Source: G963701675 sp963701675
GTDB taxonomy: Bacteria > Planctomycetota > Planctomycetia > Gemmatales > Gemmataceae
Direction: 5' to 3'
Length of the DNA: 64,000 nt
Assembly: GCA_963701675.1 (NCBI GenBank)
Contig: OY969623.1
Span: 6,820,001 to 6,884,000 of the forward strand
How positions within the stretch are numbered: the stretch's first letter is position 1; each line of letters starts with the position of its first letter. Below the pieces are notes generated by a model that had not been told where the DNA came from, did no database searches, and saw only the letters and a list, made by a program, of their open reading frames with translations. This document shows, in pieces, positions 38,779-48,206 of the stretch. Position numbers and translations under genes: made by a program.

Positions 38779-41717
38779 TCATTTCTTGTATCGTGCCTTT
38801 TCGCCCGCCAATTCCTTTCGCCACCGGGCCGCCTCCGTTTCCTTGCCCCAGGTCTCGTAGAGCTCCGCCAGCCGCTCAAGGGACTGGATCAGGCAGGGCC
38901 TCGAATCGCTCGGGATCGTGGCTTCGCGGGCTTTCATACCTTCGTAGCCTTGCAGCAAGCGCGTCTCGGCGTCCGTATGCTTTGCCTGGCCCAAGAGCGC
39001 ACCGCCGAGCAGCGATTGGGCGTGGAACGTCGTCCAAGCATCCGGCTCCTTTGCTGTCTGGATAGCCAGGCAATCACGCGCGACCGGCTCGGCCTCCGCG
39101 TATTTCTTCTGCTCCAGTAAGTTGTGAGCCAATGACGCCAGTTGATTGGCATACGCGAGGGAATCGGCCCCAGCCTGATCTCGAAGGAACGCGGCCGACT
39201 CGCGCAGCAACGGTTCGCCGAGTTGCGGTTGCCCCTGCTTGCCATGCAAGTCGACCAGTTCGTTAACTACGGTTTGCGTCAGGGGATGACCCGGGCCCAG
39301 CTTCTTTTTCGCTGCTGCAACCGCTTCACGCAACAAGGGCTCGGCCTCGTCGTATCGGCCGCGACCCGTGTAAAGAGCGGCGAGGTTGGCCATGCTTAGA
39401 AGCGTATTGGGATGGTCCGCCATCTGCCTGGCGCACCATCCCTCCAGAGCCTGCTTGAACAAGGTCTCGGCGTCGTCGAACCGGTCCCTTAAGGTATAGA
39501 GCGCGGCGAGATTGGCCATGCATTGGAGCGTGTGGGGGTGGTCGGCGCCCCGAGCAGCATGCCAGTGCTCCAGCGCCTCCTTGTGCAAGGCTTCGGCGTC
39601 GTCGAACCGGCCGCGGTTGGTGTACAGGATGGCCAGATTGGCCATGCTCCCGAGCGTGTCGGGGTGGTCGGCGCCCAGCTTGGTGCGGCGGCTTTGCAAC
39701 ACCTGCTCGAACAGGGGTTGGGCCTCGTCGAACCGGCCGTGATCCCGGTATAGCGCGGCGAGGTTGTTCATGCTCCCGAGCGTATCGGGATGATCGGCCC
39801 CTAGCTTGGCCAGGCGGGCGTCCAGCACTTGCCTGTACAAGTCTTCGGCTTCGCGGTGCCGGCCGCGCATCGCGTGCAGCAAGCCGAGATTGTTTATACA
39901 CTGCAGCGTGAGGTTGCTTAGGTCCTGGAGTGTGCTGGGCCGGACGGCGCCGGTTTCGACTCCCTGAACCTGCAGCACCTGCCTGTACAAAGCCTCGGCC
40001 TGATCATACCGGCCGCGTGACCAGTGCAGGACGGCGAGATCGTGCATGCTCTGGAGCGTGTCGGAATGGCTGGCGCCGAGTTTCGTTATGCGCAATGCCA
40101 AGGCGCGTTCCAAATGTTTCTGCGCTTCGGGATACTCGCCGAGGGCCCCGTATGCCTTGCCCAGTGTGCGCCTGATCGCCGCTTCCGTCAGCTCCTGACC
40201 CGGGAATTTCGCGTCGATCTCACGGGTAGCCCGGTCGAGCACCTCGCGCACGGTGATGTTCCGGTTTCGTTCTCCGCCCACTGCTTGCTCGGCGACATCG
40301 GCCTGGCCCAGCAGGTCCTGTTGCAGAAAGTCGCTGACTGCCTTGGCGATGGCAGTCTGCTCATCGGCGCGTTCCTTTTCAGCTATCGCCTTGTCGCGCT
40401 CGCGGCCGGACGCATGCTCCGCCTGTGTCGCCCGCACCGCCTGCCAAATGCTCGCTACGAGGCCCAGTGCCACAAGCAAGGCAAAAGCCCCCGTCGTCCC
40501 GAGCAGCTTCCGGTGCTTGTGCGCAAGTTGCGCAGCCGGTAGCCGGCCGACGGCGGGCCGGCTTCCACCGGTTCCTCGTTCAAGTAAGATTGGATGTCCC
40601 GCGCCAGCCCGTTGGCCGTTTCGTAGCGCCGCACCCGGTCCTTTTCCAAGCACTTCATCACGATCCAATCCAGCTCGCCGCGCAACAGCCGGCTGAGCCG
40701 CTTCGGGTCGCTCTGGCGGTTTGCGGTGACATTAGCCGCGGTGTCCCCCAGAGCGCTGATTCGCGTGCTCGGCTTGGCCGGCTCCTCTTCCCGGATGATC
40801 CGCCGGATCTCATCGAACGCCACCGTCCCGAACTGCTCCCGCTGGAACGGCGTCGTGCCGGTAAGCATTTCGTACAGGAGCACACCCAGGGCGTAGATGT
40901 CAGCCCGCGTGTCGATATCCAGCCCGCTCATGTCCATCTGCTCGGGGCTCATATAGAGCGGCGTGCCGACCATCTGGGCAAAGTCCGTGAACAGCGTCTT
41001 CTCCGTGAGCCGCTGGCCCATCGCCTTGGCGATGCCGAAGTCGATCACCTTCACCACCGGCACGCCGTCGTGCCGCGTCACCAGCACATTCGTCGGCTTG
41101 AGGTCGCGATGAATGATCCCCTTCTGGTGAGCATGCTGCACCGCCTGACAGACGCTGACGAATAACTCCAGACGCTCGCGAACAACCAAGTGGTTGCGGT
41201 CACTGAATTCAGTGATGGGCACGCCGCGAACCAGTTCCATCACGAAAAAGGGACGGCCGGACGCTGTCTCCCCACCGTCGAGGATGTGGGCGATGTGCGG
41301 GTGGTCCATGAGGGCCAAGGCCTGGCGCTCGGCTTCAAAGCGGGCGATCACCTGTCGGGTGTCCATGCCCGGCTTGATGACTTTCAACGCCACCAGCCGT
41401 CGGACCGGCTGCTGTTGCTCGGCCATGAAAACTACGCCAAAACCACCTTGTCCAATCTGTTCTGAAATCCTGTACGGACCGACCACGGTCCCCGGCCCTT
41501 CGATGATCAATTGCTCATTCGTAGCCTCAAAACCGGCCGTGGGAGACTCCAGAAAACTCTGATCTTCATCGTGTATACGGAGTAGGGCTTCGATTCGCGC
41601 CTTTAGCTTCGGATCGTTGCCACAGGCATGCTTAACGTACGAATTGCGCGTTTCACCCACGGACATCCGACGCGCGGTTTGAAAAATGGCTTCTTCATCA
41701 GAGTTCGACGTGGACAT
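38779..41717 (-). CDS. PknB-like Ser/Thr kinase with TPR array, one frame break
   Basis: About 979 residues from ATG 41717. Kinase domain: GQGGFGVVFMAEQ, VALKVIKPGMD, HRDLKPTNVLV, DFGIAKAMG, PLYMSPEQM, DIDTRADIYALGVLLYE. After the kinase domain the frame shifts near 40535; then a transmembrane segment (LLGTTGAFALLVALGLVAS) and about ten kinesin-light-chain-type TPRs (HPDTLGSMNNLAALYRDHGR). The C-terminal KEPDAWTTFHAQSLLGGALL and ELYETWGKETEAARWRKEL match the intact 923-residue kinase at 52492, so the two are paralogues. Confidence 0.85.
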
Positions 41718-41946
41718 CCGACTGTTTCCGTGAAAGCCGGCGAGTGGGGACGCTTAACTCGTGCGATATACGCCCGGCAAATTGTACCACGACGCTTACG
41801 CCGGTCGTCTCTGCCTGGCGGCACCTGAAAGTTTAGTCTTGGGCTGAAGATGTTATTAAGGTGAGGCCGCTGGCTTGCATCATACGCTGCCGGCTCGGTC
41901 GCCAGCATTTCATGTGACGCGGGAATCGGTCTCGTCAGTCGCCAAA

Positions 41947-43050
41947 CTAATCCGGCAAACTCGACACCCATTCACGAATCAGCGCTACGCCCTCCTCATC
42001 AACAAGTCGGCGTGACAGTTCCGGCATCATGAATCGCGTTGAGGTCGATTCCAAACGATAAACCAAAAGCGATTCGTCCGGCTTGCCGGGGACGATGTCA
42101 TAGCACCGTCCGACGGTACCCTGCATTGCGGCACCCGGCCCTTTGAAGACGCCCCATTTGTAGCGATCAAGTTGCGATGCCATGAGATCCAACCCCGAGG
42201 CGCTCGCGGGGCCGTTTGGATTATGGCAATGGGCGCAGTTGCTCTCTAACCAGATCCGCGCCCGTTCGTGGAGTGTCCCGGTCTTTGAGTCATTCCAAAC
42301 GGCAGCTCGGGGTGTGCACTCTAGATCGACAGCGCCTTTCAAGATTCCCACTTTCGTCCAGTGCGCGAGCTGATTTTCGCGGCCGGTAGCGTACGTGAAA
42401 TCCCGATTCAATTGTTTGGCTCGCGGCCCAATCGGCGCCATGCGTTCGTTACGTTCATGGCAACTCGTGCATTGGTTCACGTTGGGAATCCGATACTGGT
42501 TCGTGCGTTCGCTGCCGTCGCTGTGAATCCATCGAACCGGCCGCATGCCGCCGACGACGTTCAGCTCCGCATCTGTTTGCTCGTCGTTCCAACTGTAGGG
42601 GTATCCGATCCAGCCCTCGGGACGGTGGATCAGCAGACGCGTTTCGATTAGGCGCTGGCCCTTTGATGGGTCTCGCATATCGTGTGCGTACGCGAAGGTT
42701 ATTGCAATGATCGTGCCGACCGGAAAGTCGAAGACATCATCGTCGTGATACCGGGCGCCTTCGCCGGATGGCAGTCTTACGAAGCGATACTTGGCGGCGT
42801 AATCCGAGAAGAGTGGTGTGTTGATCTCATACGGGACCACCCCGGCGACCGGTGATTGAGTAGCGCCACTTCCTTCGAACAGTCCGTAATGAGAAAGCTG
42901 TATCAGTGGTTCCCACCGCGGCTTGGGCGCGACCACGACCGCCGTTCGACGATTGCAAGCCGAGAACAGCACGCACAGCGCGGCGGCAAAGCTCAACGAC
43001 AACCGCCGCTGCCTCGTGATATTTTTCTCGGCTGCAACTCCACGCGTCAT
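41947..43050 (-). CDS. diheme c-type cytochrome lipoprotein (SO2930-like)
   Basis: 367 residues from ATG 43050. A basic N-terminus and LSLSFAAALCVLFSAC give a lipoprotein signal with the lipid-bearing Cys at 32. Two heme c sites are present: CTSCH (194-198) and CAHCH (272-276). YEINTPLFSDYAAKYRFVRL and the final IREWVSSLPD are hallmarks of the SO2930/TIGR03806-type family. Likely an outer-face electron-transfer protein; partner unknown. Some bases at the frame's upstream end are also open but lack a good start. Confidence 0.85.
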   Translation of the reverse strand: MTRGVAAEKNITRQRRLSLSFAAALCVLFSACNRRTAVVVAPKPRWEPLIQLSHYGLFEGSGATQSPVAGVVPYEINTPLFSDYAAKYRFVRLPSGEGARYHDDDVFDFPVGTIIAITFAYAHDMRDPSKGQRLIETRLLIHRPEGWIGYPYSWNDEQTDAELNVVGGMRPVRWIHSDGSERTNQYRIPNVNQCTSCHERNERMAPIGPRAKQLNRDFTYATGRENQLAHWTKVGILKGAVDLECTPRAAVWNDSKTGTLHERARIWLESNCAHCHNPNGPASASGLDLMASQLDRYKWGVFKGPGAAMQGTVGRCYDIVPGKPDESLLVYRLESTSTRFMMPELSRRLVDEEGVALIREWVSSLPD

Positions 43051-43061
43051 GGATTGATTGT

Positions 43062-43317
43062 CGATGCCACCTATTGCATTGTCAACAACCAGGTCGAGTT
43101 TTTGCTGTATCTCAATGGCACGGCCAGCTCCAACAGTGGAGGTCTTGCTTCCAAGACTGGATCGATCACTTTTGTTCCGGGCGAGACCATTCAAGTGATA
43201 GAGACAACAAAAGAGAAGGCAACGAGTACTTCGTCGTCGGCGCTCGTCGAAGAAATGTGCGCAGAAACTCGAGATCTATTGGGGAATCTATCGCCCTTTT
43301 TCGCACTACACTTAGAG
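43062..43317 (+). pseudogene. Calx-beta-like domain fragment
   Basis: LYLNGTASSNSGGLASKTG and SITFVPGETIQVIE, then in the next frame EGNEYFVVG, have the strand order of a Calx-beta domain. It has no start. It stops at the IS5 relic; an fn3 fragment lies on the other side, so the two are probably pieces of one exported protein. Confidence 0.45.
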
Positions 43318-43320
43318 CCT

Positions 43321-43863
43321 CTAACAAAATGACCCAACCAAGCACTTGTAGCAGATCAAGCTACATCCCAACGTAAGGAATGCTCGATGAATGTCGGCGC
43401 GACGTTCGTAGCGGACACGCAAGCGACGATATTGATGCAGCCAACTCAGCGTCCGTTCGACGACCCACCGGAATACCCCCAGTCCGCTGCCGTGTTCGGC
43501 ACCGCACTTGGCCAGCACCGGCGTGATACCGCGTCTACGCAGTTCCTTGCGATGCGGTTCCGAATGGTAAGCCCGATCACCCTGAACCCGTTGCGGCCGA
43601 TGACGAGGTCGGCCGGGCTTCCCGCCGATCGACGGGATCGCATCGACCAACGTCAGCAGTTGGGTCACGTCGTGACGATTCGCGGCACTGACCTGGGCTG
43701 CCAACGGAATGCCGTTGGCGTCCGTGACCACATGGTGTTTCGAGCCTTTTTTGCGGCGAAAAGGCAGGTGGGTTCGCGACAATATCGAGTTCGTCGACAT
43801 CCCACAGCTCGCTATCATCAAGAACCCCCATACCGGGCGGTCGATGAGTAAAGGATTCCACAA
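43321..43863 (-). pseudogene. IS5-family transposase, C-terminal two thirds
   Basis: KKGSKHHVVTDANGIPLAAQ, a GDRAYHSEPHRKELRRRGIT catalytic region and WVVERTLSWLHQYRRLRVRY with RADIHRAFLTLG are characteristic of IS5-group (IS427-like) DDE transposases. The N-terminal third is missing and the frame begins in unrelated sequence. A possible outer end reads GAGCCTCTAACAAAATGAC at 43315-43333; no partner was found at the other side. Confidence 0.75.
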
Positions 43864-43890
43864 GAAGTCGGTACATCAGTTTATCGGCGT

Positions 43891-44430
43891 GTGGCAGTCT
43901 TGGGAGGATGCCGGCAAACTGCCAGTGCCGTCACCTTTGTCGATGCGCCGGCCAGCCTGACGGCCGTCGGCGGCACGCAAAAGATCACGCTGAATTGGTC
44001 CGACGTTTTCGGTGAGATCGGTTACGAGATCGAGCGTAGTCCGACGGGCATCGATGATTGGACCCAACTCGGCAGCGTCAGCTCCGACCAGACGACCTAC
44101 ATCGATAGCGGCCTGGCGCCCAAGACTACCTATTATTACCGTGTACGCGGCTACAACATCTCGGGCTACGGCGAGTTCTCACCGGTGTCCGGGGCCACCA
44201 CGTCGAAGTTCGGTGTCGAACTACCTTCCTCAGACCCAACCCCGCCGCCGACACCCATCGTCCTGAACCCGCCGCCGCTTCCTGCGCCGCCAATCCGAGA
44301 TCCGGAGCTGACGACGCTTTCAGGGGAAAAGTCGACTCGTCGCCGTCTCGTGGCGTCGCCGATCGCTGTTGATTCCGTGTTTACCGACCCGCTCGGAGGC
44401 CCCGTTTTGGCGGCCGAAGTCACGCGGTAA
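43891..44430 (+). pseudogene. fibronectin type III fragment with proline-rich tail
   Basis: APASLTAVGGTQKITLNWSD, YEIERSPTGIDDWTQLGSVS and YYYRVRGYNISGYGEFS make one fn3 domain. A Pro-rich linker (SSDPTPPPTPIVLNPPPLPA) and a ~45-residue tail follow. The 5' part is missing at the IS5 relic. Predicted to be the C-terminus of an exported protein. Confidence 0.6.
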
Positions 44431-44509
44431 ACCGCCGAATGCTATCCAATCAAGCCGTGGAGCGGCGAATCGCGCCGCTCCGCCCAGGCCTGACGAACCC
44501 AGTCCTGCA

Positions 44510-44528
44510 GGCAGGGTTGCCTGCCTTT
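44510..44528 (+). terminator. weak intrinsic terminator
   Basis: GGCAGG (44510-44515), loop GTTG, CCTGCC (44520-44525), then TTT. It lies 80 bases after the fn3 fragment's stop. Confidence 0.45.
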
Positions 44529-44621
44529 CGCCCCATTTTCCATTTCTTGTGAGACAACGTAGCCACGAAAGGCGCTTGTGTAGGTAGCGACGAACTCACA
44601 CCGAAAAGAGGGGAAACATTC

Positions 44622-44777
44622 ATGGCGCGTCCATTTCTCAGCGTGCGCACGCTCCGGTCCAAGTTGGAGCGCCTCGACGTTCCTCGCCGCGTCAAAATCT
44701 GGCGGCCGACGCTGGAGCTTTTGGAAGCGCGTGGACTATTGTCTGTCCCGTCGCCCGCCGCGGCCATCGAGTTTTGA
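44622..44777 (+). CDS. orphan planctomycete leader peptide (51 aa)
   Basis: ATG 44622 follows AGAGGGGAAA. The product is a complete planctomycete-type N-terminal leader (RPTLELLEARGLLSVPSPAA) that ends at a stop right where a mature exported domain would begin. In the other proteins of this window the same motif is followed by hundreds of residues. So this is either the stump of a deleted surface protein or a free-standing small peptide. The good ribosome site leaves expression possible. Confidence 0.55.
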   Translation: MARPFLSVRTLRSKLERLDVPRRVKIWRPTLELLEARGLLSVPSPAAAIEF

Positions 44778-44888
44778 AAGGCGTTTGTCGTGCGCTATTC
44801 TATTTCGAAGCTGAGTGACTTGCCGGCTTGATATTCGTCGATTAGTCTGTGCGCATACGGTGAATTTTAGTTGCAGCAGACTCATGAT

Positions 44889-45227
44889 CTAATGGGCGGG
44901 CCTGGCCCAGGTCCTTCCTCCTGCGGCTAGGGCCTTGGGTTGTGGCTTGTTTTTGGTGGGTGTCGTGGTACGGCTTGCTTCCTTGATGAGGTCCATGTAC
45001 ACGTCGTCTATGCGTTTGATGGTTAGCGTTACGCACTGCCGCAGCTCGGTTGACATGATGGTGACAAAGGCCTCTCGCAGCTTTCGTATGGTCGCCTTAC
45101 TATGGTTGGTCCCCACTACTCCGTCGAATATCTGTTCGCATAAGCCCCTGATATCCGCGTGCATTTGGGCCTCAGTATATCGTTGCTTGGTTTTTGGGTG
45201 TACGGGCCCACCGAGATTTGCGCACAC
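44889..45227 (-). CDS. hypothetical protein
   Basis: 112 residues (HADIRGLCEQIFDGVVGTNH, SKATIRKLREAFVTIMSTEL), helical and basic, with lower GC than its neighbours. The frame is open further upstream (KTSEDFSERVCANLGG), so the start is uncertain. No family recognised. It lies 100 bases downstream of the integrase on the same strand and may be cargo. Confidence 0.4.
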   Translation of the reverse strand: MCANLGGPVHPKTKQRYTEAQMHADIRGLCEQIFDGVVGTNHSKATIRKLREAFVTIMSTELRQCVTLTIKRIDDVYMDLIKEASRTTTPTKNKPQPKALAAGGRTWARPAH

Positions 45228-45326
45228 GCGTTCACTGAAATCCTCGCTAGTTTTTGCTTTGTTCCGAGAATTCGTCGATGCATGGCGCAGAGGAAGCGCA
45301 CACGAGAATTCATTCGCACGTCCGCC

Positions 45327-46673
45327 TTAGGCCGCGCGAGTCACCATCACGCGCGGAAGATGTCGACGGCCAGACCGGAAGTCAACGCAGAGTTCAAGTT
45401 TCGCGCCCGGTTGACCTTTGACGAGTACCCGCGGCTGCGCACACGGCGACGCTCGGGGCCATCCTGAACGCGGCTCGAAACGAGGACGGCGACAAGCCGG
45501 ACGCGTGCCGTAATAGATCTCATCCGGCGTCGCCCCTTTGATTGCCGTGTGCGGACGATCGGCATGATACCAGTCCAAAAAGAGTCGCAACTCTCGCTCA
45601 AGACTTCGCCGCTGCAAGGCGACTATCGGCAAGGCATGTACGCATTCTTGCTTGACAGTTCGAATCATGCGTTCGACCACCGCAAGGCTGCCTTGCTTTC
45701 CAACCGCGCCGAAGCGCTGCCGGATCCCGCGGCGACGGCACCATTCGGAAAAAGCTTCTCCGCTGAACTGCTTGCCCTGATCGGTAATCAAATGCCGAGG
45801 CGCTTTGCCGAGACGGGACACCATACGCCGAAGGATGTCCCGCATCTGTTTCGCCGTCGGCGGCTGAGCAAAGATGGCCAAGCCATGCACGCGACGGGAA
45901 AAACGATCCATGATCACCGCCAGCCACCAACAGAACGGCCAGCGCTGCGGCAACGCCAACGGCGACCACGACGTCCAGAAGCCTGCCGATGTCGGCACTG
46001 TGGTGAGATCGACGTGCCAGACGTGATCGGGGTATCGTGCGGTGACTCGGCGGGACGATGGCATGGTTTGGGGAAAACCGTTCGGTCGAAGTGCCGGTGG
46101 CTCTCGACGCATGCGACCGACCGTGCTCGCTGCCAGGTGCAATCCGGCTCGGGCCAAGATCTGGGCCGTTTTGACTTTGCCCAGTCGGGGGCACAAGACG
46201 TGCAAACGCTGCACGAGCGCGCGGATGAAATCCGGGAACTTGTTCACCGGTGGATGAGTTTGCAGCAATGTCTTTGGTCCCTCTTCATCGAGGCGTTTCA
46301 TCCAAGACATTATCGTCGGTGTAGTGAGATGGAAGACGCGTGCGGTTTGAGCCAACGACCAGCCACGGGCCGCACGCAACTGGAGGATGGCGAGACGTTC
46401 GGAGGGAAGATAATGAGGCCGTTGCGCCGGAGGGATTCGAGTCAGGCGAGCGTCCTTGATCCGACCTTCTTCGCGAAGGAGTCGAATTTCATGTTCCCGT
46501 TGATCGACGCGCGCGGCCAAGCGAACGCGTTGGTTGCTGCTGCTGGTGGCCCAACTTCGGGTGGTCACGAGGGCGAAATGGGCCAGCGACATGACTTGGA
46601 GCATGGCTGCCTGCACGGAACGCGCCCATTGCTTGGGCAGCGGCGTCCGCGAACCGCGTGAGGCTTTGGGCAT
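45327..46673 (-). CDS. rve-type DDE transposase/integrase
   Basis: About 448 residues from ATG 46673. An N-terminal helix-turn-helix (SLAQTARVFHLTTPTIMSWM) is followed by the rve core: WHVDLTTV (first Asp), HLITDQGKQFSGEAF (second Asp), SLAVVERMIRTVKQE (Glu). The tail includes DWYHADRPHTAIKGATPDEI, typical for these planctomycete integrases. All catalytic residues are present. The 149-bp dispersed repeat begins ten bases upstream of the start, so it may be the element's end or its promoter region. Confidence 0.88.
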   Translation of the reverse strand: MPKASRGSRTPLPKQWARSVQAAMLQVMSLAHFALVTTRSWATSSSNQRVRLAARVDQREHEIRLLREEGRIKDARLTRIPPAQRPHYLPSERLAILQLRAARGWSLAQTARVFHLTTPTIMSWMKRLDEEGPKTLLQTHPPVNKFPDFIRALVQRLHVLCPRLGKVKTAQILARAGLHLAASTVGRMRREPPALRPNGFPQTMPSSRRVTARYPDHVWHVDLTTVPTSAGFWTSWSPLALPQRWPFCWWLAVIMDRFSRRVHGLAIFAQPPTAKQMRDILRRMVSRLGKAPRHLITDQGKQFSGEAFSEWCRRRGIRQRFGAVGKQGSLAVVERMIRTVKQECVHALPIVALQRRSLERELRLFLDWYHADRPHTAIKGATPDEIYYGTRPACRRPRFEPRSGWPRASPCAQPRVLVKGQPGAKLELCVDFRSGRRHLPRVMVTRAA

Positions 46674-46682
46674 GACAGAACT

Positions 46683-46831
46683 CGTGTCAGGTTGGCTTGC
46701 TGGCCGACGTATCTTATCGGCGCAGAGAATCGCGGGAAGCGCCTCGGTCAATCACGAACTAACAATTGGAAAATTTGCGTAGCGCCGAAGTTTCGGCGCT
46801 GGGCCTTTGAACTGAACGAATGTGCGTGCAA
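46683..46831 (+). repeat. 149-bp dispersed repeat, copy 2
   Basis: Partner of 38563-38711. Hairpin AGCGCCGAAGTTTCGGCGCT at 46781-46800. It lies between the integrase start and the truncated excisionase-like gene, whose 3' end runs into it. Confidence 0.8.
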
Positions 46832-46951
46832 AGGTGCAAAGGTCGGTAGACCACTACAGCGGGCGCAGCCCGCAAACCGGCCGCAGCTGGACCAGTCGTA
46901 AATGGTGCCCTTAGGCACCTGCAGCAGGTCAGCCACCTGGTCGCAAGTCAA
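46748..46951 (-). pseudogene. excisionase-like HTH protein, truncated
   Basis: From a TTG at 46951: TCDQVADLLQVPKGTIYDWS is the N-terminal half of a MerR/Xis-type helix-turn-helix as in phage and element excisionases. After about 25 residues the sequence passes into the dispersed repeat and loses the family's C-terminal part. It starts 12 bases after the stop of the 182-residue gene. Confidence 0.5.
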
Positions 46952-46963
46952 AATCGGAGGAAA

Positions 46964-47512
46964 TCACGCAGCGTACGACGGGTCGGAGGACAATGAGGCG
47001 ATTTCCGCGGTGGATCGGGATGTCTCATCACTCAAGGGTCGAGCAAGTTCGGCCAGATCAATCCGTAGGATAACGACTGGCGTTACTTTCACCGGCGCCT
47101 GCTTACCCTTCAGCGGATGCCAGTCGAAATAGTGAAGCTGCTCCGAGCCGCTTGGGTTGGCAGTGGTCCCCAGCGGGACGACCTTGAGATCTCCTACGTC
47201 GACGAACCACTGGTACGACGTTTTGAACTCGCCGTGTAACGGTGCAAACCTGGGTTCCCAACTAAGCTGGGTCATACCCTGCATGGCACTTCGCGCGAAA
47301 TCAGCCATGCGCACTGCTAGCGGTGTCTTCACTCCAGATGTTTTTAGTCGGAGAACCATGCCCAACCAGAACGCCTGTGCCGGCTCCAAATCACGGTGAT
47401 GACCCCGATCGGGCGAAACCTTGACGCCGCGGGGTAGCAGTCCCTCTTCAAGGACATATCGAACATGCCGATAGGGCACTGAAAGGCGCCGGCATAGTTC
47501 TCCTACTTTCAT
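46964..47512 (-). CDS. MerR-like DNA-binding protein
   Basis: 182 residues from ATG 47512. The N-terminus KVGELCRRLSVPYRHVRYVL and EEGLLPRGV is a winged-helix MerR-type DNA-binding unit with an unusual C-terminal domain (SYQWFVDVGDLKVVPLGTTA). It may regulate the linked excisionase-like and integrase genes. Ligand unknown. The ribosome site is weak. Confidence 0.6.
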   Translation of the reverse strand: MKVGELCRRLSVPYRHVRYVLEEGLLPRGVKVSPDRGHHRDLEPAQAFWLGMVLRLKTSGVKTPLAVRMADFARSAMQGMTQLSWEPRFAPLHGEFKTSYQWFVDVGDLKVVPLGTTANPSGSEQLHYFDWHPLKGKQAPVKVTPVVILRIDLAELARPLSDETSRSTAEIASLSSDPSYAA

Positions 47513-47594
47513 GGCACACGCTCGTCACATGGGCTACTGGGAGAAAAAGTCTTAAGTGCAATTGTACGAACTGCATTCAAGTTCATGCGTGATC

Positions 47595-47792
47595 TCAATC
47601 GGAGGTATTCAACCCTACGTTCGGCTCCGGCGAGGCAGGATCCAGCGTCGCTCGCTGATACTCAGCCCACCACCTCTGCGCTAACAACCGCCCTAACAGT
47701 TTCACCAGCTTGCGTTGTACTTCATTCGGGTCTCCGCACGTATCGCCCACTCCCTCGTTTCGGTTCGAGCGATTTGTTTCGATGATTGTCAT
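47595..47792 (-). CDS. small conserved-type planctomycete protein
   Basis: 65 residues from ATG 47792 with AGGAG five bases upstream. The core NEVQRKLVKLLGRLLAQRWW is a helix I associate with small planctomycete proteins found beside integrases and HTH genes. Function unknown. It is first in a minus-strand run with the MerR-like and excisionase-like genes. Confidence 0.55.
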   Translation of the reverse strand: MTIIETNRSNRNEGVGDTCGDPNEVQRKLVKLLGRLLAQRWWAEYQRATLDPASPEPNVGLNTSD

Positions 47793-48206
47793 ATTGTCTC
47801 CTGGTTTGCCGACAAAACCTCAGTCGGTATTTCGTGCTTTGCATCGCGTGTCCTGCGACTTGCAACGAAACTGCACCTATAGGTTCGTATCCGTAAGAAA
47901 ACCTGCATTCCAATTAGCACCGATGGCTCCTGCGCCGCTCGTGTTCAGCCGAAGTGGCTAGGCTCGAGCGGCATAGGTTTCATCGGCGCAGATTGCCGGA
48001 GTGATCGGCGGCGATGAGCGGGCCCACCAATGCCAAGGCGAACACAGAGCGGCTTGCCGAGCCGGCGCGCCTCGCCGATGTGATGCACAATGCTTTTGAG
48101 CGGCACACGGTCGTCGCGCGCGCCGGCCCCACATAGGCAGGAGCCCGCAACGCCTCCAGTGCAGCCAGCGGCGGCTCGCGACGCATCTTTTCCCGCCACG
48201 AGCCGA
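47793..48206. other. no recognised gene
   Basis: About 410 bases between the small protein and the end of the M50-HlyD gene. A GC-rich minus-strand frame of about 117 codons is open here but has no recognisable product and starts inside the HlyD coding region. I see no RNA. Confidence 0.4.

Noticed and set aside
45549..46661. Plus-strand frame of 370 codons opposite the integrase
   Set aside because: Antisense of a clear DDE integrase with all catalytic residues on the minus strand.
38563..46831. The 149-bp repeat as an integron attC site
   Set aside because: Paired RYYYAAC and GTTRRRY core sites in the right places were not found, and no IntI-type tyrosine integrase is nearby.
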